Of a stretch of 64,000 nt of DNA, positions 46,591-58,639 are shown in pieces. The stretch is from Erythroxylum novogranatense (Eukaryota > Streptophyta > Magnoliopsida > Malpighiales > Erythroxylaceae): assembly GCA_029891385.1 (NCBI GenBank), contig CM057235.1, positions 8,365,001 through 8,429,000 of the forward strand, given 5' to 3'. Below the pieces are notes generated by a model, which had not been told where the DNA came from, searched no databases, and worked only from the letters and a program-made list of their open reading frames with translations. Both the position numbers and the translations under genes were made by a program. The stretch's first letter is position 1. Every line of letters starts with the position of its first letter.

Positions 46591-48160
46591 AGAGCTTTCT
46601 CAATCTTCTTAGGCTCTATTTCAGAGATGAAAGCCACATTAGCTTCTCTTCTGAATTTGGACCTTGTCCTTACTCCTTCTAAGGTCTCTACGATAATTAG
46701 CTCTTCTGGATGAGAACTCCTATATTTCCAATCTCTCTTTAATCCTATAGTTTCTAGAATATCCTCTATCTTATCTACTTGAGTTCCTGATGATGGAGTT
46801 TCTGTTGTATCATCTAAGTTTTTTGAAGGATCTTCACTCTCCATGTCATCTTCCTTGTGAGGTTGAGAACGATCATTAAACTTGAGATGGATGGTTTCCT
46901 CAACTATCTTTGAGATAGAGTTATATACCCGAAATGCCTTAGACGATGATGAGTATCCCAGAAATATTCCTGAGTAGGTTTTTGAGTTGAACTTATCCAA
47001 CAACTCCTTTGTATTCAGAATAGAGCACTTACACCCGAATGGATGAAAGTAAGATATATCAGGTCTCCTTCCATTCCATAACTTATAAGGAGTCTTCTTC
47101 AACAAGGGTCGCAACAGTATTCTGTTCTGAATATAACATGCTGTATTCACAGCTTCGGCCCAGAAGTACTTAGGAAGATTCTACTCGCATAGCATAGTCC
47201 TTGCCATCTCTTGAATCGTCCTGTTCTTCCTTTCAACAACTCCATTCTGTTGCGGGGTTCTAGGGGCTGAGAAATTGTGGGAAATTCCATTCTCTTCACA
47301 GAATAACCTAAACTTCTCATTCTCGAATTCTCCACCATGATCACTCCTGATACTAGCTATAGATACTCCTTTTTCAATCTGTAACTTTCTGGAAAGGATC
47401 CTAAAACATTTAAAAGATTCATCTTTGTGTGACAGAAACAATATCCAACAAAATCTAGTAAAGTCATCAACAATAACAAGTCCATATTTCTTTCCGCCAA
47501 GACTTATTGTCCTAGTTGGACCAAATAAATCCATATGTAACAATTCCAAAGGTCTAGAAGATGTTACAAAATTTTTAGAAGAAAACGATGTTTTAACTTG
47601 TTTTCCTTTCAAACAACTTTCACAGAAAAAGTCTTTGTCAAAGCTCATTTTTGGTAAGCCTCTTACCAAATCAAATTTTGTCAACTTTGAAATGTGTTTA
47701 AAAGAGACATGACCTAGCTTTTTATGCCAGATTAGTCTTTCTTCTTCAGAGGATAGAAAACATGAAACATTTTGATCTTGAAAATCTTCTAAATCAATTT
47801 TATAAAGATTATTTCTTCTCTTGGTAGAAAAGAATATAGATCCATCTTTGTTTCTGATTTCACAAAGACTTTGATTGAATGTGACTATGAAACCAAAATC
47901 ACACAATTGACTAACACTTATCAAATTGTGCTTCAGACCATCAACAAGCAGTACATTATCTATGCATGCAAAGAAATCTTTACCTATCTTACCGATTCCA
48001 ATTATCTTGCCCTGCTGGTTGTCTTCGAAAGTTACCGATCCTCCCTTCTTATACTGAAGATCTAGGAACATAGACCTTCTTCCCGTCATATGTTGCGAGC
48101 AGCCACTGTCTAAATACCAACGGTGCTTGTCGCATTTTCCAAGGAAGGATATCTGCAGGA
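46591..48160 (-). pseudogene. copia-2 protease and integrase
   Basis: The protease motif WYLDSGCSQHMTG (about 48122-48085) keeps the D-S-G triplet that copia-1 has lost. From 48089 the frame runs open to a TAG at 47181-47183 and then in the same frame to 46458. The integrase shows LIWHKKLGHV and FFCESCLKGK (HHCC), MDLFGPTRT, RSDHGGEFENE and NGVVERKNRT (D,D,E). Then come the C-terminal KLWNGRRPDISYFHPFGCK and FLGYSSSSKAFRVYN. A frameshift near 48130-48150 separates it from the upstream part. Confidence 0.93.
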
Positions 48161-48710
48161 GAAACTATTTTACTCTTTGGTACCCATATTTTCTTGGGTC
48201 CTTTCTGGTTAGTAGTATGCATATAATGAGTTCTCTGATGCCTTTTCTTAAACTGTTGATGAAAACATGTTTGGTAGTTCCCTTTATTTTGAGAAAGAGG
48301 CTTCTTATTATAATGAGATTCTTTATTCGAAAACCCTAATCCGGTTTTATCGCTCGGATGTCTACTTTTTCCTAGCATCTCATTCATTCTCTTTGTACTC
48401 TCGGTGAATGAAGCTAAATCAGATGAAAGACTTGTAATTCTAAGCTTTAACTGATTTATCTCTTCGGATCTATCTACAACTTTTTTTTATCCTCTAGTTG
48501 TTTCTTTAAGCATGCATTTTCTCTCTCTATTTCTTCTGTATGTTTAAGATTTTCTACATACTTCTTCTTTAACAGTTTGTACTATTTCAGAATAGCATGA
48601 GAATCTTCTAATAATTCTGAATAGGCTTCATGCAAGTTATCGTATTCAGAAGTTACCTCCTCATCACTTTCTTCCTCGGCTACAAGGCAGATATTAGCAT
48701 GTTTAGATGA
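48161..48710 (-). pseudogene. copia-2 Gag-Pol linker (coiled-coil rich)
   Basis: On the minus strand the sequence after the zinc knuckle continues past a TAG (48711-48713) with acidic and Lys/Glu-rich heptads (for example KKQLEDKKKVVDRSEEIN). It then gives KSRHPSDKTGLGF and KGPKKIWVPKSK. The last matches the AWVPIRRK segment of copia-1. Stops occur at about 48583 and in a T-run near 48481-48490, where a frame change is likely. Confidence 0.75.
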
Positions 48711-49775
48711 CTAGGAATTTGTGTCTGACTCTGATGAATCTAGATCTTCCCATGTTGCCATCATGCTTTTCTTGCCTTCTCTACTCTTCTTTGGTTCCAT
48801 CTTCAGAGTAGGACATTCGGACTTGTAATGTCCAGGTTGATTACACTCGTAGCATATAATAGATGTCTTTTCTACTTTGCCATCACCTTTGCTATTCTTC
48901 TTGAAGGGTTGGCTTCTTTTGGACTTCTTTTTCCACATCCGTCTTATCTTCCGGGAAATGAACGATAATTCGTCATCTTCATCACTTGACTCCTGTTCTG
49001 ATTCGCTTGAGTCATCATTCTTCGATTCTTCTATCTTTAATGCTTTTGACGACTTCCTCCTTCTTTGAGTCTTGTGGTTCTTCTGTCCGGCTTTTAGTGC
49101 TATTGACTTGTCTCGTTTGGGCTTGTCTTCAGCATCGAGCTCTACTTCATGAATCTTCAGTGATCTAAGCAACTCGTCAAGTTTTAGCAAGCTCAAGTCC
49201 TTTGCTTCCTGCACCGCTGTAACTTTTGGTCTCCACCTCTTCGGAAGACTTCTTAAGATCTTTCGTACGTGATCTTGATTATTGTACGTTCTTCCAAAGG
49301 CTTTCAATCCATTGACAATTGTTTGAAATCTTCCAAACATTTGATCAATAGATTTTTCTTCCTTCATCTTGAGAAGCTACTATTGGTGCACAAGAATGCT
49401 TATCTTGGATTCTTTGACTTGGTTTGTGCCTTCATGAGCGATGGACAGCATATCCCACATCTCCTTCGCAGTGTCGCATCCGTGAACTTTGTCATATACA
49501 CTCCTACTGAGGGCACACGTCAGGAAAAACTTCGCTTTAGAGTTGAGCTGAATTCTTGCCTTTTGATCAGTCGTCCATCTGGTCCGTAGAATAAGATTTC
49601 CATCTTCGTCTACTGGTGTATATAGTCCATTCTCTATTACATCCCAAAGGTCGACATTAGTAGATTCTATGAACAACCGCATCCTATCTTTCTAGTAGTG
49701 ATAATCTTCACCGTTGAATGCTGGAGGTCTAGTGACTGAGGCACCTTCTGCAATGTATATATGTGATTCTGCCAT
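48711..49775 (-). pseudogene. copia-2 gag
   Basis: The ATG at 49775-49773 starts MAESHIYIAEGASVTRPPAF, 58 bases from the LTR. The frame stays the same to 48711 but contains a TAG about 23 codons in (near 49692) and a second at 49380-49382. Capsid region: RTRWTTDQKARIQLNSKAK, AKEMWDMLSIAHEG, VRKILRSLPKRWRPKVTAV. A Ser/Glu/Asp-rich stretch precedes a basic segment and the CCHC knuckle CYECNQPGHYKSECP (about 48855-48811). Only point nonsense changes break this gene. Confidence 0.93.
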
Positions 49776-49818
49776 TATCTTTAATCCATACTTTGCTACA
49801 GTGATCCTTAGATACCAG

Positions 49819-49830
49819 GCTCTGATACCA
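49819..49830 (-). other. primer-binding site of copia-2
   Basis: On the minus strand TGGTATCAGAGC, extending to CTGGTATC, lies two bases after the LTR. It is a perfect initiator-methionine tRNA match. Confidence 0.92.
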
Positions 49831-50499
49831 ATTAAAGTAAATCACACGTTAGTATAATGCTTATAATACGATAGTGAATACACGGGAAGGGGGGGTTGAA
49901 TTGTGTATTCCCTTTTTTGAAAACTCTTTCAAAACTGTTTCGTTAAAAACAAGTTCTTTTACAGGTAAGTTCCAGTCAATCAAAACTTTGAAAACTTGTT
50001 TCGAAAATTAAGTAATAACAAAACTTTGAACTTTAAGAGATATAGGGTAGAGAGAAGTTGACACAGTGATTTTATCCTAGTTCACCCCAAACCGTGGGCT
50101 ACGTCCAGTCCTCAGAGTTCTTTTTTAGATTTCACTATCTCTTCAACGTTTACAAGTATTCTTTCCGAGCCTTTTCAGGTCTCTACACTCAGTATTCTTT
50201 CACTCTTAGCCTCTGCAGGCTATCTGTACTACTTTCTTACAAAAGTATTTGAAACCTGTTACAGTAAAACTTGCTCTCAGCTAATTTGGACAATGTTCGC
50301 TTTCGCTCTTGCTAACTTTTTTGCTCACTTTCGCTAATTTTGGCTAAATTTGCAATCTTAGACTTCGACTCATATTTATAGCCTTCGTCTACAACTGCTT
50401 CTTGAATCTTGAATCTTGAATCTTGTTTCTTGAATCTTGAAAGACACGTTTAATCGGTTGAGTTCTGTAACTAACTCGAACTGACTCTTACGTCTTCTT

Positions 50500-50770
50500 T
50501 TGAATTCTGCGTCTGCTTTTCTCCGTCTATATTTTTGCGTCTGCGTCTGCTTTTCACTTTGCGTTTGCGTCTGCTTCTGTTTCTCACTTTGCGTCTGCGT
50601 CTGTATTTTTACTTTGCGTCTACGTCTGCGTCTGTTTCTCACTTTGTGTCTGCGTCTGCGTCTGTATTTTTACTTTGCGTCTGCGTCTCTACTTCTCCGT
50701 CTATTTTTTTTCAATCTACGTCTGTATTTCTTCGTCTGTCTTTTAACTTCGTCTGCGTCTATGTTTTATT
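50500..50770. repeat. GCGTCT hexamer array in copia-2 5' LTR
   Basis: It is homologous to the array at 39940-40195 but with more units, for example an extra ACTTTGCGTTTGCGTCTGC block. The two copies have therefore changed in unit number since insertion. Confidence 0.9.
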
Positions 50771-50853
50771 CTCCGTCTGTCTGTTTTCTATTTTTCTTCT
50801 TCTTTTACTACTTCTTTGTTATTTATCAAAATCATATATATATAAAGTGATTT

Positions 50854-53818
50854 TGTTGGGCCCTGAAATTTTTTTATTTTATTTGAATTAATTATTTATT
50901 GATTCTGATTTATTCGTTAATTATTTTTTTATTTTGCCTTAATTGTTTTAATTATGTGTTTATATAGATATATATTTTATTGAGTCTTGGAATTAGCAAG
51001 TATGATTGGGATTAGAATTTTTGAAATTAAGTTAAGGGTTAGAATTTAATGTTGGAAAGAATGGGCTTTATGGAATAAGTGGAGTAAGAAGGAGGATTAG
51101 AAATAAGTGGATTGATGTAGTGGGCTTATGAGGAGGAGGAGAGCCCAAAAGGGATTGTAAGAGGGAGTATCAAAACTATGTAGTTTTGGAGGTAGGTTTT
51201 TAAGATGAGAATAAAAGAGTTAAATGAATTAAAGGAAAGAGGAGAAGAAGAGAGATTGTCGTAGACTTGAAAGAAAAGAAGAGAGCAAAATGTGAGCAAG
51301 GAAACAAGGGGACTTTCGGCCAAGAAGAAGAGGGAGAGCCGTAGGAGGCTTGAAGGGAGGAAGAAAGAAGGAGAAAAAGAGAAGAAATCTTCTTGCTAGA
51401 GGTAAGTTTCATCTTTGTTTATGATAGGTTTGAAAATGGGAGGAAATGGAAGTTAGGGTTTGTGTAGGGTTTGTAGAAAGAAAGAAGAGAAGGTGAGATC
51501 TATGGATTTTTGGGATTTCGAAGCTAAGGTTATGGTTATTCTAGTTTAAATGTCCTATGGGTAGGTTAGGTTTAAAGTTTATTTTCATCTTTGCTTGATT
51601 TATGAATATTATGACTTTCTTTGAAAATGTATTTATTGAATAAAGTATGATTTAATTGAAGGAACTCAAGAAAACCCCACTCAAGACAAGGAGGAAGGGC
51701 AATCTTGAATTCGGATTTCTACAATAGGTGGGTAACATTTTTATAGTTGTTGTGTAATGGGCAAATGCCCTATGTGTGCTATCTTTGTTAATTGTGAGTA
51801 TATTGAAAGTGTATTTCCCTTGATTTGAATGAAAAGAACGAAACTGTGATGATTTGATACAATGAAAGAAGCATAAAATGCTATTTTTGTGTTTGAATAT
51901 GTGAGCATAAATTGGTTGTGATTGGGAAAGAGAGAACCTATATCGTTAGTCACGTGCACATTGACCCCCTAGCCTTCTCCCGGCAGCCCGCTTGTGGCCC
52001 ACGAGATCCGAAAATGGACTCGTTGTGTTTACGATAAACTTCGGTTTATTCGTTGTGTTTATGGAACTCTCGAGCCAAATGTGTGCATTTCATCTTTTAA
52101 TTGTGTATATGATGCATAATATGTGTTTGATTGATATAAATTCGCATGTTCTACCTTATGTGATGTTTTGGATTAATTGTGTTTCATACGATAAATTGCT
52201 ATTGTTTCGGATCCTTATTTATGTGTTGTGTGGTTCATTACTCGATGGCTATAAATATGTTAGCCACTGAGCTGTGTTAGCTCACCCCATTCTCCCTCCT
52301 CAGGTACAAATTCTAGTTGATCGCGGAACCTTGCAAGGCATCGGGCATCACTCCAAGAAATTTAGCCACTTTTGTATTAAGTTAGTAACTAGCTTATAAG
52401 CATATCGAACATGGAGCATCTCACACATTTTGTATGTTGTACTTGACTGTTAATGGATATGCTGATATGTAATTAAAGCCATGCTTGAACTTTGTTATGA
52501 TTTAGAAAGAGAAGGAGAGCTTTAGTACTCTCTTCATGTGAGTTTGTTGAAGTGGGATGTAGTGCTGAAATTTCTGGGTTGACGCACTCATGTGGTAATT
52601 TCTGGGTATATTGTGTTGTGCTGCAATTTCTGGGTTGTTTTAGGTTGAATAGGATCACTTAGACTTGTTGAAGGTATTAGACGAGGTGTAGAGCTTGTTC
52701 CTGAGGTGTAATGAGTTAATTTTGAGGTATTGATTGCAAAGTGTGAGTCGTTAGAATCAAAAGCAGGTGCTGTCTATATGGCAGATTGTCAGGCAGAGCT
52801 TTGAGTCCACTTTTGACCCTCATAAAGTTGGAATATAGGTCGGTGATCTTCATGAGAGTTGTATATAATTCTTTAACCTTTCCATAGACACTAATTTTGT
52901 TAAATTTGGAGTTCTGGGTCAAAAGTTATGGAGGTTACAAGTTTTGGTGCTGTTTGTAGAGAGCTAGTCGATCTGTTTTAGTGGGAACTTTTGATTCCCA
53001 TAGAGTCCGAGCTAGTTTGTAAGTCCTTCTTGAAAAATATAGATTTTTCTTCTAGCTTTCCAACACTTCCGACCGTGTCTGATTTGGAGCTCGGAGTCAA
53101 AAGTTATGAGGGTTAGAAGTCAGATAGGTCGGGCTGTAGGGCAGGTCGCCCAGGCGCTCGCGGGCGAGCGAGCGCCAAGAACCCGGCATGCCGGGCTCTT
53201 GCGAGCGTTTGGGGTCGGTCTCTGGCAGACCGACCCCTCTCCCTTCTTTTGGTCATAACTTTTTGTGTAGAACTCCGATTGAGCTGATTTTCGAAGCGAA
53301 GGATTTCTAAGAAATTTTTCTATCTTTTTACATCTGATTTATCAATTTTTATTTTAAATTGAAAAAGGTGGTTTGAAACAAAGTGTGGAGGTCGGCTGAT
53401 CATGTCTGAATATACTTTACTAATTTTAAAATATTTTGAGCTATAAAGCTCGCATCGAGGTGATTCTTGTTTTAAATTAAACTAGAGACATAAACCTACA
53501 AGTGTTATGAAGGAGCCGACTGACAATTAAGCCTTTAAGATTTTCAAATTCTGACCTGAAGTCGGTAGTGTTCAATTTTGGCTGTTTTCTTTGAAATAGC
53601 ACTTTTGCCATAACTTCTTCATTTCAAATCCAAATTGAGCGTTTTCAGTGGCGTTGGAACCGTGAGAGCGTAAGGAACATATTTTCTTAAAAAACCAATC
53701 CCAAATTTTCTATTAAAAGTTTCTCTAATTGTGGTCAGTTTGTGTTCGATTTTGGGTCCTCTATGCTTATGTGTGCTTGTGTGGTCCGAATGTTAGGCCT
53801 CGACGACGGGGTCCTACA
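50854..53818 (+). mobile_element. gypsy solo LTR (2965 bp) inside the copia-2 5' LTR
   Basis: TGTTGGGCCCTGAAAT...GGGGTCCTACA lies between GATTT (50849-50853) and CATTT (53819-53823). These are a target duplication with one change; the intact copia LTR has CATTT at this site. It shares blocks with the solo LTR at 42789, including the GTTAGTCACGTGCAC region at about 51945 and the CGATGGCTATAAATATGTTAGC region at about 52243. It is longer mainly because of a 3' part (52500-53760) with degenerate repeats. Confidence 0.92.
53155..53234. repeat. GC-rich palindrome cassette in solo LTR
   Basis: GGCGCTCG..CGAGCGCC arms (53155-53162 and 53171-53178), a perfect CCCGGCATGCCGGG (53184-53197) and GTCGGTCT..AGACCGAC arms (53216-53223 and 53227-53234) follow each other in 80 bp. 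Confidence 0.9.
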
Positions 53819-53838
53819 CATTTTGACTTAACAGTTTT

Positions 53839-54437
53839 TGACTATGTTTTTTGAACTTCTTTTAATTTGGCTATTTGTTTGCAGTTCGAACTTCCCATGT
53901 CAACGTATTACATGGTTAATTTAATTTGTCTTGCACGAACTAAAATTTTTTTTTTCATACGATCTTCGGTTTACCAATGAATTAATATAAGATGAGTTTG
54001 ACTTATATTATTGTTCCAATTACCTTAATTATGTCAATCTGTTATTTCATTAACTCTCTCTAATATGATTATGTTCTATTTACTTTTCATGTGCAAATTT
54101 TTACATGGTTGTTTTTTAATTATATATGTTAAACTAATTTATTAAATTAAGTATTCCTATTTTATGAATACTTATTATATTTGGCACTAGTACATATTTA
54201 ATATAGTTTAAATATCAAACTTTTAACATTAATTTTCTTCGACATATATGATTACAAACATATATGTTCGTTCTTCAATATACAAATATTTTACATCTTA
54301 ACCCATAAACCTTAACCCATATCTCGAGAACTTATTATGTTGATTTACGAGTCTTATCTTATATGTTTTGTAATCTTTGGCTAACTTTAATGATACTAAC
54401 TATGGATTCACTATTTTAGATCAACAATTTTCCACAA
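53839..54437 (+). other. AT-rich region upstream of Tnp2
   Basis: No ORF. It continues the sequence interrupted by copia-2 and may hold the promoter or an untranslated exon of the CACTA genes. Confidence 0.45.
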
Positions 54438-57400
54438 ATGAGTTTTCAAGATAGATCTTGGATGTATAGACGATTAACACATGATGGATTCATTAATCCT
54501 AAATTTATTGAGGGAGTTAAAGCTTTTATTCATTATGTATGTTCTCAACTTGCATATATGGATGGGCCAATGATTAGATGTCCATGTAAAAAGTGCAAAC
54601 ATAAATGCTTCCTTCCTATTGATGAAGTTAATAGGCATTTACTGAGAAAAGGGTTTGTCCCCAATTATTTTGAGCGGGCACGACATAGGGAATCGTTGAT
54701 TTCTAACACCTTAACTGGTAATCAAGCACATTCTTCTATCAATTTAAATAAGTTTAAAGGGGGATTGCATTTGGAAAAAATTATGGGGATGGAGCTGAAA
54801 ATCTGTACATGCAAATGGTTTACGATGGGGTTGGTTATACCTTTGAGGAAAATAAGAAAAATCTTGAAGAAGAACCTAACCTACAAACAAAACAGTTTTT
54901 TGGCTTACTATAGTCAGCTGACCTACAATTATGGCCAAATTGTGAAACAATGACCTAATTATCTTCAATTGCTCGAATATTGAATATAAATTTTAAAGGG
55001 CATATTTCAGACTGTAGCTTTGATAAATTCCTTGAATGGTATAATGAATCATTGCCTGTTGATCATACCTTGGTTGATAGTTTTTACAATATGAAGAAAT
55101 TTATTAGGAGCCTTAATTTTCTTGTTAAAAAGATTGATTGTTGCAAACTGGGATGTATATTGTATTGGGGAGATGATGTGGACTTAAAGGAGTGCAAATT
55201 TTGTGGTCAATCTAGGTTTAAGTCTAGAAAGCTCTCAATGAAACAAAAATTAGTACCATAGAAGCGGATGTATTATTTCCCCGTAACTCCAAGACTTCAA
55301 AGACTTTATGTTTCTGATGTTGATGCATCTCATATAAGATGGTATGCTGAACACGAATAGGAAGATGGAGTAATGAGTCATCCATCAGATATACTGGCAT
55401 GGAAACATTTCAATGACACCCATCTTGAGTTTGCAGTTGAATGTCGAAATGTTAAGCTGGGATTATCAACGAATGGATTCCAACCTTTTGGTCAATCCGG
55501 GAAGCAATATTCATCATGAACAATTATAATTACTCCTTATAATTTTCCTCCTTAGATGTGTATAAAAGAAGCATATATGTTCTTGACAGTGATTGTGCTA
55601 GGGCCTACAAATCTGAAGCGTAAAATTGATGTTTTCTTATAACCATTGATATCTAAATTGCAGCATCTTTGGGAATATGGTGTTCAAACATATGATGTCC
55701 CTCATATATAGAATTTTTTGTTGAGAGCAACTTTGATGTGGACCATTATTAATTTTTTGGCATTTTCCATATATGGATGGAGCAAAGCTAGAAAATTGGC
55801 TTGTCCTTATTGTGGAAATGATTCCGATGAGTTTATCCTCCAAACAGAGGCAAAATATGTTGGTTTGACAATCACAGAAAATTTCTTTCTCCAGATCATT
55901 CATTTAGAGGCAATAAACATAAGTTCATTAAGAATAGGATGGTCAAAACACCTCCTCCTCCTGTCAAAGCTGGTGAAGAGATTTTGCAAGAGATTGAAGA
56001 ATTAGGCTTGCTGAAAGTAACAAAATTTGAAGTCAATGAAGTAAATACAAGCATTAGTCAAAACTTTGGTTAAAGAAAATGAAACATCTTTTGGGATTTG
56101 CCATATTTGAAAACTAATTTGATAAGTCATAATCTAGATGTGATGTATATTACCAAAAACATTTTTGATAACTTGTTCAATACCATTATGAATATTAAAG
56201 GGAGGATAAAAGACAATGAAAAATTATGAGCTGATTTGCAACTTTTTTGTAGAAAGAATGAGTTATATAAAGATCTTTACACTTTAGATATAAATCAAAA
56301 GGAGCTTTTGTGTGAATGGTTAAAAATTCTATAGTTTCTTGATGGTTTTGTTTCAAACTTAGCTATGTGTGTGGACCTGAGGAAATAAAAATTATTTGGG
56401 ATGAAAAGTCATGATTGTCAAGTGTTTATGCAAAGGCTAATTCCAATTAATTTTGGGAGTTGCTACCGAATAAGGTTTGGTAAGTAATAATAGAATTAAG
56501 TATGTTTTCAAAAGTTTAACATCATCTGAATTCAAGTTAGCTGAAATGGAAAAACTAGAAAAGGAAATTCAATAATTTTGTGCGAGTTAGAAGAAAATTT
56601 TCCTCCAAGCTTCTTTGACTGTATGGAGCATATATTTATGCATTTAGCACACAAGGCAAAACTAGCTATTCCAGTCCAATATTGATGGATGTATCCATTT
56701 AAGAGGTAACTCGACAAAAATTATTTCAATAACCATATTACCATATTTTAACTACAAAATTGTAATAACCATTTTCTCTAATATAGTTATTTGCATTACT
56801 TGAAAAAAAGTGAAAAACAAGGCCAAAGCTGAAAGTTTGATATGTGATGCTTATTTAGTAGAGGAAGCTAGTACATTTTGTGGACAATATTTTCAACCGC
56901 ATGTTAACACAAAAGAAAGAAAAATTCCTCGTAATGATGATGAGAGAGGAATGAGTGATGCTAATGGTAACCTGTTCATTTTCACATATCCTAGATGAAC
57001 ATATGGATGTGCAACAAGAAGAATGTTAACAGAGGAAAAAATTGAGGTTGCATATGGTTACATTTTATTAAACTATCAGGAGTTCCACCTTTCGTGCAGT
57101 AAGTTGAACATTATTATTTCTTCCTTTAAAATTTTGTGTTGTTCATTACTGAAATACATAATAATGCATTTAGATTATATGAGGCATTATTACGCGAGAT
57201 AATGCCGGACAGCACACAAGATGATATAAATAAAGAAGTAGGAAGATATTTTCCTCAATGGTTTAAGAGATATGTAAGTTTTCACTTATAAATAGTCTTA
57301 TAGTTCAATACCATATTTAAGTGTTCTCATGACATTATACATTAATGGTATTCTAATTTCTTTTATGTAGACCTTAAAAAATCCAATAGAGAACAAGTTC

Positions 57401-57994
57401 ATTTGTGATGTTGCAAAAGGACCTCTGCGAACTGTTAAATCATATCCGGTGTATTTCATGAATGGAGACAAATACCATACATAATATCATGGATATAGCA
57501 TGGCAACAATAAATAGTGGAGTTTCCATATAGGGAGAATTGATGGAATACTATGGTAAAATTATTGAAATACTTAAAGTTAAGTACCCTGCTTTGTCAAT
57601 TAAGTGTGATTGGTATGACCCAACTCTAAATGTTGGAACAAAAATGCATAGTTAATACAATCTAGTTGAAATCAACTACCACAGAATATTGAGAAAATTT
57701 GAACCTTTTGTGTTGGCAATGCAAGCAAGATAGGTGTGTTATGTCTCTTTTCCAAGCTTATGACATGATAAGATATATTGGTTGGTAGTTTGCAAAGTTA
57801 AACCCAGAGGTAATTTTCAATCACATGGAAAAGGAGAGCAAAGAATTGAAAGTGAAGCATTTCAGGAAGATGTCACTTTTATAAATGCATCTTTCACATA
57901 TGACAATAATGAACCTTTGAACGATTATCTAACGAATATGTTGAAATTTCATCTAGAGAGGATGACGAGGGTTAGAGATCTAAAGAGGAGTTAG
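54438..57994 (+). pseudogene. CACTA (En/Spm) Tnp2 transposase, decayed
   Basis: The ATG at 54438 opens 171 codons with the transposase-associated domain: DRSWMYRRLTHDGFINPKFI, then CPCKKCKHKCFLPIDEVNRH. Tnp2 blocks follow in broken frames: FLEWYNESLP and LKECKFCGQSRF (54980-55261), RLYVSDVDASHIRWYAEH (about 55295), SHPSDILAWKHFN, GWSKARKLACPYC (about 55763), NIKGRIKDN (about 56190) and MKSHDCQVFMQRLIPI (about 56403). DUF4218-like ENFPPSFFDCMEHIFMHLAH (about 56592) and VEEASTFCGQYF (56855) come next. A DUF4216-like C-terminus (IKCDWYDP, then WLVVCKVKPRG) ends at 57992. Many stops show it is inactive. An intron at about 57100-57370 is possible. Confidence 0.85.
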
Positions 57995-58639
57995 AGTTTG
58001 ATTCTTATTGTTCCGAAGAAGAAGATGATTGTAATTTACAATCAAGTTATGAAAGTAATTAATATGTGTTTGTAATTGAATATTTTAATCAACGTCATAA
58101 ATTATTTCCTTTTTAGTATATTATGTATAGTATTTCATTGAAAATCTTATTTAAGGAATGTCAATATGGCGACTGGTTCCGGATGGTAGTAATTTCTTCT
58201 ATTGGGAGGAATGTGACAAAATTGTCTTAACCTAAGGAATAAACAATACAGGAAAATCATCACTTCATACATTAAGGATCATTTGCCTTCTAAGACCGAT
58301 CTTCTACTTCAAAGTGTTTAGTATGATCTAGACAATGCCTCTTTCTTTATTATATACTTCTCGTTTCCTTTGATGAAGTTATTATATATATTCACATTTG
58401 ATCGCCTATACTACATATTGTTTTAACTTTCTTGAATCTCGAAAATAACATGTATACCGATAGATGCGAGAGCGATATCATAACGGTCTATAAAGGATTA
58501 GGGAGATCGGTTCTTTTGTAAAATTTATCAATTCCACAAACCTCGTCTGGACATTCACGTCTGCATTAATATCCAGTTTTGGTTTGTTTAAAGGTTTTCT
58601 AATATGACATTATGAAAGTTCTATACCAGTTATGTTTTA

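Larger units (their letters stand above)
39283..53833 (-). mobile_element. copia-2: Sirevirus-type Ty1/copia element with two nested solo LTRs
   Basis: The 3' LTR lies at 39283-40299 and the 5' LTR at 49833-53833 (interrupted). A perfect 5-bp duplication GTTTT flanks it at 39278-39282 and 53834-53838. Read on the minus strand: primer-binding site, gag, protease, integrase, RT, RNase H, third ORF, polypurine tract. Without the solo LTRs it is about 9.6 kb. Frames are long and the protease, integrase and RT active-site motifs are intact. A handful of stops and frameshifts plus the insertions silence it. It is clearly younger than copia-1. Confidence 0.96.
49833..53833 (-). repeat. 5' LTR of copia-2, interrupted by solo LTR
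   Basis: 49833-50853 is colinear with the 3' LTR, and its last bases (about 53819-53833, CATTTTGACTTAACA) follow after the solo LTR. The terminal G of the outer TG is A here. It contains the second GCGTCT array at 50500-50770. Confidence 0.93.
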
